Shown here in pieces: positions 1 through 6,308 of a stretch of DNA of 10,215 nucleotides. Every line of letters starts with the position of its first letter. Position 1 is the first letter of the stretch. The notes beneath the pieces are model-generated. The model was not told the origin of the DNA and ran no database searches. It saw nothing but the letters and a program-made list of their open reading frames with translations. The stretch lies in contig JAFSXH010000185.1 in assembly GCA_017444165.1 (NCBI GenBank), positions 1 through 10,215 on the forward strand. The letters run 5' to 3'. Source of the stretch: a bacterium. GTDB taxonomy: Bacteria > Vulcanimicrobiota > Xenobia > Xenobiales > Xenobiaceae. A program made the translations under genes and the position numbers.

Positions 1-1305
1 AGCTCCTCTAAGTAGCATCAAAAACAGCGATCTATACCAGAATTCGTCGCGATGGGGAAAATCATCGTAAGGGATACCTGACAGAGCGATATTGTATAAA
101 TTTACTACATTTTCGATATTTCCGTCAGCTAGATCATTCCATATTTGAGTTCCTAATGTTATGTACTTTTTAATGTGATAAATTTCGTCGAGATACATCC
201 TTGTCAAAGAACTCTTTACTTCTTCATTGGGATAGTCCAAAATTATATGACTGTCCAGCCATTTTTCTATAGTTAAATAGCCACTCTGGTATAAAAAACT
301 CTCTGGAGAGGCTTTTTCAATCTCATGTACATCGGAAAAATCTGCGGAAACTTCCAAATGACGATACTCCTCTGGATCTTGAATGATATTTTTCTTCATG
401 TATTTGACTATAAATGTCGGAGAGCCTGAGACATACCAATAATTTCCAAATTTGCCATTTAAGAAAAAATTTAAGATTGAAAATGGGTTATATAATTTTG
501 TCTCTCCGTCAAAAGAAAATCCATCGTAATAATCTTTAATCTTTTTTAATAAAATTTCTCTATTTTCTGGAATTGATTTAGAAAGATCACCTATCCAATC
601 AGCAAAATGTAACTCTAGTTCCTCTTGCGTATAGCCGACTATATCTCCATAGCGACTATTCATGGATATGTCTTGTAAGTTATTTAAAGCTGAAAAGACC
701 CCAGCCTTGCTAAATTTAGAAATACCAGTTATAAAGACAAAGCGCAAATATTCATCACAACTTTTCAGAATTATGTAAAATGAGCGCAACACTTCCCGCA
801 TTGCTTCAGCTTTTTTTACGTCTTCCAAATTGTCTAAAATTGGTTTGTCGTATTCATCTATTAAAACTACGACATAACCACATTTTTTGTAGAGATGATA
901 GATTATTTGCAGTAGAGTTCCACTGCATTTTTTTTCATGTTTAACTTCAAAATCGTGCAGAAAAGCGAAATCTTCTAAGCCCTTGATGATCGAATCGTTT
1001 AATTCTTCAGCATTGGAGTACTGTCTCAGACGACTCATATCGAAGCGCAAAACTGAGGAAGGATGTTTAGATTGATTTTTTACCCACTCTTCTGCCGCTA
1101 ATCCTTTGAATAATTCGCTTCGTCCAGCGAACATAGCCTCTAAGGTGGATAATGTCAAAGATTTGCCAAAACGGCGGGGACGCGATAAAAAATATCTGCC
1201 TCCCCCTTTTATGAGTTCAATGAGTCGTACAGTTTTATCTACATATAGGAGATCATCTTCTCTTAATCTTTCAAAGCTCTGTACACCTACTGGCAACCCT
1301 TGCAT
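1..1305 (-). CDS. AAA-ATPase-like protein of the DUF1703/PD-(D/E)XK family, C-terminus cut by window edge
   Basis: I translated the minus strand from ATG at 1305 and found 435 open codons to the window edge, so the 3' end is missing. A P-loop-like motif RPRRFGKS lies at residues 42-49 and a Walker B-type segment VVVLIDEYDKP at 145-155. The conserved sensor-like stretch FITGISKFSKAGVFSALNNL lies at about 191-210, and IKDYYDGF at 256-263. The segment LYNIALSGIPYDDF at 403-416 normally precedes a C-terminal PD-(D/E)XK nuclease-like domain; that domain would be off the window. These match the AAA-ATPase-like family (PF09820) that is usually joined to PDDEXK_9 (PF08011). The start is supported by a GAGGT Shine-Dalgarno sequence 7 bases upstream. 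The cellular role of the family is not settled; these proteins are often multicopy in gut anaerobes. Family call is firm, function is unknown. Confidence 0.9.
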   Translation of the reverse strand, partial: MQGLPVGVQSFERLREDDLLYVDKTVRLIELIKGGGRYFLSRPRRFGKSLTLSTLEAMFAGRSELFKGLAAEEWVKNQSKHPSSVLRFDMSRLRQYSNAEELNDSIIKGLEDFAFLHDFEVKHEKKCSGTLLQIIYHLYKKCGYVVVLIDEYDKPILDNLEDVKKAEAMREVLRSFYIILKSCDEYLRFVFITGISKFSKAGVFSALNNLQDISMNSRYGDIVGYTQEELELHFADWIGDLSKSIPENREILLKKIKDYYDGFSFDGETKLYNPFSILNFFLNGKFGNYWYVSGSPTFIVKYMKKNIIQDPEEYRHLEVSADFSDVHEIEKASPESFLYQSGYLTIEKWLDSHIILDYPNEEVKSSLTRMYLDEIYHIKKYITLGTQIWNDLADGNIENVVNLYNIALSGIPYDDFPHRDEFWYRSLFLMLLRGA

Positions 1306-1328
1306 TTATTTTACCTCAACTGCGCGTT

Positions 1329-1357
1329 GTTATAAGTCGTGCCTGAAGTTATGTCCT
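1329..1357 (-). promoter_or_regulatory. Probable promoter of the AAA-ATPase-like gene
   Basis: On the minus strand, AGGACA (1357-1352) and TATAAC (1334-1329) are separated by 17 bases. This would start transcription near 1322 and leave a leader of about 17 nt carrying the GAGGT ribosome-binding site. The -35 box lies inside one copy of a direct repeat; the other copy lacks a comparable box pair. Based on consensus match only. Confidence 0.4.
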
Positions 1358-1483
1358 TTTGGGTTCTCCTCCCGCTCTCCGAGAGGTCGGTTCATCTCAA
1401 AAGGCCAAACTTGGTATAGGACTGTGCGTTGTACGTTGTAAGCTCTGTGTAGTGCCTGAAGTTATTTCTTTTTGGGTTTTCCT
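1339..1483. repeat. Pair of 32-base imperfect direct repeats
   Basis: The first copy (1339-1370) and second copy (1452-1483) begin with the same 14 bases, GTGCCTGAAGTTAT, and are identical at 29 of 32 positions. Their starts are 113 bases apart. Looser similarity extends upstream of both copies (TGCGCGTTGT before the first, TGTGCGTTGT before the second), so the duplicated unit was probably longer. The first copy overlaps the predicted -35 box of the AAA-ATPase-like gene. Between the copies lies a hairpin-forming segment with CTCTCCGAGAG. Confidence 0.75.
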
Positions 1484-1605
1484 TAATCAAGTGTTAGGTT
1501 TCATCACCGCGTAAGCCAGTGATAAAACTACACAACGTAACAAAACGCAACCTACAACCAGAATAAACTTCAACCTGAACTGTACAAACTGTCGTAGAGG
1601 AGACA

Positions 1606-1625
1606 GTCAGGGATTTTTCCCTGAC
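1606..1625. repeat. Perfect 7-bp hairpin
   Basis: GTCAGGG (1606-1612) and CCCTGAC (1619-1625) are perfectly complementary around a six-base ATTTTT loop. Neither strand continues into a T-run, so it is not a standard intrinsic terminator. Confidence 0.55.
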
Positions 1626-1701
1626 GCTTCAGAAACAAACAGAACGAAATACAACAAGAATGAAGATCTGGCCAGAACTGTGGAACCACTGAAGTTTAAT
1701 A

Positions 1702-1789
1702 GCAGTTGTGACTTTTTGGTGAGCCGACATCTCGTAGCGTAACGAAGTGGAGCGAAGAGCCGGAGGCTCAACAAAAAGGTCACAACTGC
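1702..1789. repeat. 88-base imperfect inverted repeat, possible repetitive palindromic element
   Basis: The left arm (1702-1725, starting GCAGTTGTGAC) and right arm (1765-1789, ending GTCACAACTGC) are complementary over about 24 bases with one indel and one mismatch. The 39-base centre holds the CGTAGCGTAACGAAGTGGAG type of sequence seen in repetitive palindromic elements. It lies about 75 bases downstream of the flavodiiron gene. There is no transposase and no T-run, so it may be a small repeated element or a strong RNA hairpin rather than a terminator. Confidence 0.65.
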
Positions 1790-1865
1790 CCCGCACAAAC
1801 ACAACGTATCAGTCTTACAACATAAACTTAATTTTTTATGGCAAAAATTGTAAACTGCCATTTAC

Positions 1866-3068
1866 CTACGACAACGTAGCGGCAATTTTACTGGCCAGCT
1901 CTTCCAGTTCAGCTTTTTTCTCTTCGTTGATGGCTGAGAGGAACTCTACACTGCCTAAGATCTCTATATCTTTCATGGGCTCGAGTTCGGCTAACATAAC
2001 CTTAGTAGCCTGAGGGGCCCAGGAGCCGTTGCCGATCACGGCTAATTTGCGCTTTTTGAGGGCGTGGCTCTTTAAGCTGGCGATAAAGTGGGCCATTTGA
2101 GGGTAGAGTTCGTTCATGTAGGTGGGGGAGGCCAAGACGATGTGGCTGAACCTAAAGGCTTCGGCCACTAAGTGGGCGCAGTCCGTGTTGGAGACATCGT
2201 ACATAGCGATGTTTTTGACTCCATGAGTATCCAGAGCGGTGGCCAGAATGTCGGCGGCATTTTCGGTGTGATGGTACATGGAGGCGTAAGCGATCAAGAC
2301 TCCTTCTTCTTCAGGAACGTAGGTCGCCCATTTGGTGTACTTGTCAATAATGAAGGGGAAATCTTCCACTAAGATCAGGCCGTGCAGGGGGCAGATCATC
2401 TTTATCTCTAATTGAGAGGCCTTCTTCAGGAGGCTGGCCGCCTGCATTCCGTACTTGCCGACAATATTGGTGTAATAGCGGCGATACTCGTTTAAGTTGG
2501 CCTTCATGTCGCATTGGCTATTCAAAATATTTCCGTTCAAAGCTCCAAAACTGCCGAAAGCGTCTGCAGAGAAGAGAATCTTATGGGTCGCATCGTAAGT
2601 AACCATCACTTCTGGCCAGTGAACCATGGGAGCCATCGCAAAGACTAATTGAGTGTTGCCAACTTGCAGAGTATCGCCATCTTTGACACTGAGGAAGCGG
2701 TCTTCCCAATTAGTAGCTACGGGGAAAAATTGTTTTATAAAGGTTATAGTCTTGTTGTTGACAACGATTTTCGCTTCGGGGTATTTATTGGCTAAAGCGG
2801 CCAAACCCGCGCAGTGATCTGGTTCCATATGTTGGACGATAATATAATTTAATTTCCTGCCTGCCAAGACGTGAACTAAGTTTTCAAAGTATTGAGTAAG
2901 TACCGCATCATCAGCTGTATCTAAGACGGCGGTCTCTCCATCATCGATAAAATAAGAGTTGTAAGAGACACCATTACTCAAAGGAAAGTGGTTTTCGAAG
3001 AGTTTTAAGCGGCGGTCACTAGCTCCGATCCAAGTTAAGTTTTCAGTTAAGGGATGAACGTTGTACAT
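1866..3068 (-). CDS. Flavodiiron protein (FprA-type oxygen/NO reductase)
   Basis: This 400-residue cytoplasmic enzyme should reduce O2 to water and/or NO to N2O, with electrons from rubredoxin or a flavoreductase. The first ~250 residues form a metallo-beta-lactamase-type domain with a complete set of likely diiron ligands: HMEPDH (H80, E82, D84, H85), H150 in MVHWPEV, D169 in FSADAFGSFG and H229 in CPLHG. The rest is a flavodoxin domain beginning VLIAYASMYHHTE at 257-269, the FMN phosphate-binding loop. The length is normal for a two-domain class A protein with no fused rubredoxin. The start is fixed by AGGAG 7 bases upstream. It is downstream of and coupled to ligA. O2 versus NO preference cannot be read from the sequence. 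Confidence 0.94.
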   Translation of the reverse strand: MYNVHPLTENLTWIGASDRRLKLFENHFPLSNGVSYNSYFIDDGETAVLDTADDAVLTQYFENLVHVLAGRKLNYIIVQHMEPDHCAGLAALANKYPEAKIVVNNKTITFIKQFFPVATNWEDRFLSVKDGDTLQVGNTQLVFAMAPMVHWPEVMVTYDATHKILFSADAFGSFGALNGNILNSQCDMKANLNEYRRYYTNIVGKYGMQAASLLKKASQLEIKMICPLHGLILVEDFPFIIDKYTKWATYVPEEEGVLIAYASMYHHTENAADILATALDTHGVKNIAMYDVSNTDCAHLVAEAFRFSHIVLASPTYMNELYPQMAHFIASLKSHALKKRKLAVIGNGSWAPQATKVMLAELEPMKDIEILGSVEFLSAINEEKKAELEELASKIAATLS

Positions 3069-3081
3069 TTTTCTGCTCCTA
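3069..3081 (-). promoter_or_regulatory. Ribosome-binding site overlapping the ligA stop codon
   Basis: On the minus strand the ligA stop TAG (3081-3079) supplies the first bases of AGGAG (3080-3076), which sits 7 bases before the flavodiiron ATG at 3068. Ribosomes finishing ligA therefore stop on this start region, a layout expected to couple translation of the two genes. Confidence 0.8.
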
Positions 3082-5481
3082 GTTATTTTCTGTCTCGTTT
3101 GTCTTCTTTGATAGTAGCTCCTCTAAATCCTCAAGGTTCCAAATAGCTACTCCCAGTTCATTAGCCTTGTTGATCTTACTCTGCCCTGGTTCACTGCCCG
3201 CTAAGACAAAGCTAGTCTTCTTGCTGACCGAACTGGAAACTTTAGCTCCCTGGAGGCGCAAAAATTCTTTCATCTCTTCGCGATCTTTATCGGCAAATGT
3301 GCCTGTAATGACTACGGTCTTGCCCTCTAAGGCGGAACTATTCTTCTCCTTAATTTGGGTTGCAGTCAGATTTATAGGCAAGTTGTGAAGATCGTGGAGT
3401 AACTGTCGGTTATCTTCGTCTTGGAAAAAATTTATAATATTTTGCGAGAGAACTGGCCCTAAGTTGCTGACCTTTTGTAAGGTTTCGCTGTCGCCATTTA
3501 TGGCCGTCTCCTCTAAATTGGCGAATGTGCCAAAATAACTCACCAAATTTATAGCAGAACTAAGACCTACTCCTTCGATTCCCAAAGCAAAGAGTAAATT
3601 CTCCCAGGGACGCTGACGGGCTAGCTCAACCTGCTTGTATACCTTAGTGCCGATAACTGCACTGTTGGCGATTATAGAGAGATCGGCAACATTGAGTGAG
3701 AAGATCCCAGCCAAACTGAAAGATCCGTCTTCCGAGATAAGATAGGGGATAGCATTTACAGCCATACTTTCCCCCAGTCCTAAAATGTTCATGGCGTTGC
3801 GCGAACAGAAGTGCAAGATTGAGGCGAGCAACTTTTCTGGACACTTTTTATTGAGACAGCGCAAATTTTTAGGATCATTGCAATCGATACTCTCTCCACA
3901 GCTCGGACATTTATCTCTTAAGCAGAAAGCGTCTAAAGAACGTTCCAAGGACCAATCTTTACCGTAGCGCACTATCTTTACTCTATCACCTAAACGGAGA
4001 CAGAGAGTGCTGATAAGTTTTAGATCGACATTAAAGGTGTAACTTCTTCCCTCTATGTCTAAACTTAGTTCTGCAAAGTATACACCTTGATGATCCTTGA
4101 AGAAATTTATCCCTCGCAGATCAGCTTGGATCTCTTCTAAATCTTCGGGCAGAGTACAGAGGCGATCTTTCACCTCATCAATCTCAGAGGGAATACTCAA
4201 TGTTCCCTTTACCTTGTCTATTTGGGGGATGATAGCCGCCGCTTTGTAGATACTTACTGTATCATTTAAGCGTATGTCTTTGCGATAGATGTACTCTAAA
4301 TTGTGGAGTGAGGCGCGGGTTATCGTTGTGCCTTCCAACTTTACAGGTTCGAAGACTGCTACAGGGGTTATAGCTCCCGTGCGCCCTACTTGGAGGATAA
4401 TATCTTTAATCTTTGTCTCTATCTCTTGGGGAGGAAATTTGAAGGCTATAGCTCCGTTGGGGGTAGTGGAGGTAAAACCCATCGCCTCTTGATCGCGGAA
4501 ATTATCGATTTTGACGACTATGCCATCTATGCCGACATCTAATTTTTCCTGTTCTTCGTAAGTCCAGGAACGACAAAAATCAATGACGCTCCCAATATTT
4601 TCATGTAGGGCAACAGGAAATTCTTCTCCAATTTCAACCTCAGGCAAGAAACTGCGACAGATGGGAAAGCCCGCCTTTTGTAAATATTCTAAGGCTTGAG
4701 ATTGACAAGTTAGGCCTTCAACTGGAGTGGCTAACGTGTAGGCAAAAAAGTTTAGTTTGCGCTCTTTGACAATATGCGGATCTTTTTGACGGAGCGAACC
4801 CGCCGCTAAGTTGCGCGGATTGGCCTTCTGCAAATTGGCGGGCAGGTTGGCATTTATGTTTTGGAAGACAGAGCGTTTCATGTAGACTTCACCCCTGACT
4901 TCCAGATAATCTGGATAACCTGGAGGCAATCTGTGGGGAATATCTTCGATCTGGCGTACGTTTTCCGTCACATCTTCGCCAACCTCACCGTTGCCGCGGG
5001 TGGCTCCCAAAACTAATAGGCCGTTTTCGTAGACGAGGCGCATGGCCAACCCATCGATTTTAAGCTCAGTAATATAATTGACCTTTTTATTCAACTGACG
5101 CTCAACTTTAGAACCGAAGGTGTTTAACTCGTCTAGATTGAGAGCATTGGCTAAACTGAGCATTTTGGCGGGGTGTTTAACTTTGGGAAAGCGGCTGGAA
5201 GGATTGCCTCCGATTGTGAGGGTGACTTTACCTATCAACTGAGGGTAGATCTGCAGTAAATTTTCGCGATAACGTTTCAACTGATCGTAAAGATGATCGG
5301 GAACGGGGGAGAGATCCTCTTCATAGTAAGATCTGTTACACTCAACTAAGATCTTTTCTATCTCATCTAAGGTACTATTCGCTTGGCAGTCTTGGGGATC
5401 GGTAGACAAAATATCAACGATCTTGTTTACTAAATCTTCATTCTGCGTATCGTTGATGTTATTAAAGAGTTGGTAATTCAT
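3079..5481 (-). CDS. ligA: NAD+-dependent DNA ligase LigA with an extra internal segment
   Basis: This essential enzyme seals DNA nicks in replication and repair using NAD+. Numbering from ATG 5481 (800 residues), the adenylated lysine is K141 in KIDG. TRGNGEVGEDVT follows at 161-172, then EVRGEVY near 194-200 and the OB-fold stretch QVGRTGAITPVAVFEPV at 364-380. A zinc finger has C525, C528, C542 and C547; helix-hairpin-helix repeats span about 560-690 and a BRCT domain about 717-793. Typical LigA is about 670 residues. The excess lies in a ~40-residue N-terminal extension and about 85 residues between the OB fold (IIPQI at 417-421) and the zinc finger, where the family normally has about 20. 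An upstream in-frame TTG at 5502 would add 7 residues. Neither start has a clear Shine-Dalgarno sequence, so the start is uncertain; the identity is not. Confidence 0.96.
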   Translation of the reverse strand: MNYQLFNNINDTQNEDLVNKIVDILSTDPQDCQANSTLDEIEKILVECNRSYYEEDLSPVPDHLYDQLKRYRENLLQIYPQLIGKVTLTIGGNPSSRFPKVKHPAKMLSLANALNLDELNTFGSKVERQLNKKVNYITELKIDGLAMRLVYENGLLVLGATRGNGEVGEDVTENVRQIEDIPHRLPPGYPDYLEVRGEVYMKRSVFQNINANLPANLQKANPRNLAAGSLRQKDPHIVKERKLNFFAYTLATPVEGLTCQSQALEYLQKAGFPICRSFLPEVEIGEEFPVALHENIGSVIDFCRSWTYEEQEKLDVGIDGIVVKIDNFRDQEAMGFTSTTPNGAIAFKFPPQEIETKIKDIILQVGRTGAITPVAVFEPVKLEGTTITRASLHNLEYIYRKDIRLNDTVSIYKAAAIIPQIDKVKGTLSIPSEIDEVKDRLCTLPEDLEEIQADLRGINFFKDHQGVYFAELSLDIEGRSYTFNVDLKLISTLCLRLGDRVKIVRYGKDWSLERSLDAFCLRDKCPSCGESIDCNDPKNLRCLNKKCPEKLLASILHFCSRNAMNILGLGESMAVNAIPYLISEDGSFSLAGIFSLNVADLSIIANSAVIGTKVYKQVELARQRPWENLLFALGIEGVGLSSAINLVSYFGTFANLEETAINGDSETLQKVSNLGPVLSQNIINFFQDEDNRQLLHDLHNLPINLTATQIKEKNSSALEGKTVVITGTFADKDREEMKEFLRLQGAKVSSSVSKKTSFVLAGSEPGQSKINKANELGVAIWNLEDLEELLSKKTNETENN

Positions 5482-5512
5482 CGTAAGGGTGATTATGAGC
5501 AATTGTCAGAGG

Positions 5513-5553
5513 AATTGCAAGAGGGGGGGAGATTTTAAATAAAATCTGCAATT
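5513..5553. promoter_or_regulatory. Nested inverted repeats in the divergent control region
   Basis: AATTGC (5513-5518) and GCAATT (5548-5553) flank a second perfect inverted pair, GATTTT (5531-5536) and AAAATC (5541-5546). The nest sits between divergent ligA and the Spy/CpxP-like gene and abuts the ligA -10 box. It could be an operator, or AT-rich promoter DNA that looks palindromic by chance. For the plus strand, TTGCAA (5515-5520) and TAAAAT (5540-5545) are possible boxes, but the 19-base spacing is poor. Confidence 0.35.
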
Positions 5554-5578
5554 ATACATTGTTATCGAGGCAAATTAA
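5551..5578 (-). promoter_or_regulatory. Candidate promoter of the ligA-flavodiiron operon
   Basis: A perfect -10 box TATAAT (5556-5551, minus strand) has a weak TTAATT -35 candidate (5578-5573) at 16-base spacing. The start would fall near 5544, giving a leader of about 60 nt before ATG 5481. It overlaps the divergent leader of the plus-strand genes, so the two promoters may interfere. Confidence 0.4.
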
Positions 5579-5606
5579 TCTGGTGGATGGAGAGAAGTTA
5601 CGCGAG

Positions 5607-6296
5607 ATGAAAAGATTTGTTTTAGTTTTAGTTATCACTGTGATAAGCGTGGCCAATATCTTCATTGTTCCTGCTTTGGCAGTTGAGAGCAATAATGACG
5701 GCCAACCCAGTTCGCAACCAAAAAAGCAGAGTGAAAGTGGGAATCGTCCTCATCGTGATATGGCCAAGTACTTGAAGAACGAGCTAAATCTCACCGAATT
5801 TCAGTACAAAAAGGCCGAACCTATGTTTAAGGATTTTGAGGCTAAGTTGAAAAAACTCGATCAAGATGCCAAAGATAGTTCTGAAAAGACTTTAACAAAG
5901 GAGCAGAAGGACGCTTCTAAACAGGCTAAAAAGGCTGGTGAGGATAAGGAAGAAGCGGCTTTTCGAGAGTTGAAGGAGCAATTACAAAGTATTTTGACCC
6001 CTGATCAGAAGTGGAAATTGTCTTCTATAAATTTTAAAGATAAGCGTGGCAAGCGTGAACGTGTAGCTCCCTATCCTGGTAAGAGCAGTGTTCATGTTGG
6101 TTCTCATCCTAATACTGTCAAAGGTTATACTGGTTCTCATCCTAACGCGAAAAAAAACAGTGCAGGTTTCCAATCTGGTACAAACAGAGTAGTGCGCACA
6201 GGTTCCAGTCCGAATGCAAATGGCAGTCGTGTAATGCCTAAACCTAATGCTAATAGTCGTGTAGTTCCCAATTCTATTAACAATAGCAGTCGTTAG
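5607..6296 (+). CDS. Secreted Spy/CpxP-like LTxxQ protein with a basic repetitive tail
   Basis: The 229-residue product starts with a signal peptide: MKR, a hydrophobic core to about residue 20, and PALA as the likely cleavage site near 25. Three LTxxQ motifs follow: LTEFQ 62-66, LTKEQ 96-100 and LTPDQ 130-134. They lie in a charged, probably helical region of about 50-140. This resembles periplasmic chaperone or sensor proteins of the Spy/CpxP type. From about 155 to the end there is no Asp or Glu, many Lys, Arg, Asn and Ser, and the motif GSHPN twice (165-169, 176-180) plus GSSPN (199-203). I chose ATG 5607 over an in-frame TTG at 5559 because it puts the signal peptide at the N-terminus; GGAGAG lies 12 bases upstream. 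The next gene starts 12 bases later. The Spy/CpxP link rests on motifs only. Confidence 0.6.
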   Translation: MKRFVLVLVITVISVANIFIVPALAVESNNDGQPSSQPKKQSESGNRPHRDMAKYLKNELNLTEFQYKKAEPMFKDFEAKLKKLDQDAKDSSEKTLTKEQKDASKQAKKAGEDKEEAAFRELKEQLQSILTPDQKWKLSSINFKDKRGKRERVAPYPGKSSVHVGSHPNTVKGYTGSHPNAKKNSAGFQSGTNRVVRTGSSPNANGSRVMPKPNANSRVVPNSINNSSR

Positions 6297-6308
6297 TTCA
6301 TTAAATAG

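Larger units (their letters stand above)
1306..1865. other. 560-base gene-free region with repeats
   Basis: No credible coding sequence is seen here; the open frames that cross it have no family resemblance and run through inverted repeats. It holds the promoter of the leftward gene, a 32-base imperfect direct repeat (1339-1370 and 1452-1483), and the inverted pair CCTTTTG/CAAAAGG (1355-1361/1398-1404). It also holds an imperfect stem (1499-1507/1519-1527), a perfect 7-bp hairpin (1606-1625) and a longer inverted repeat (1702-1789). The end of the flavodiiron gene has no clear U-tract terminator in this stretch. Confidence 0.6.

Noticed and set aside
1702..1789. Intrinsic terminator for the flavodiiron gene
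   Set aside because: The stem is long enough, but neither strand continues into a T-run.
1607..1861. 84-codon minus-strand open frame in the intergenic gap
   Set aside because: It runs through the 88-base inverted repeat, has low-complexity Leu/Arg/Ser content and no ribosome-binding site or family resemblance.
5481..5502. TTG at 5502 as the ligA start
   Set aside because: It adds only seven residues, has no ribosome-binding site, and ATG 5481 is the more usual codon; still possible.
5559..5606. TTG at 5559 as the start of the Spy/CpxP-like gene
   Set aside because: It would place 16 charged residues before the signal peptide; ATG 5607 gives a normal signal sequence.
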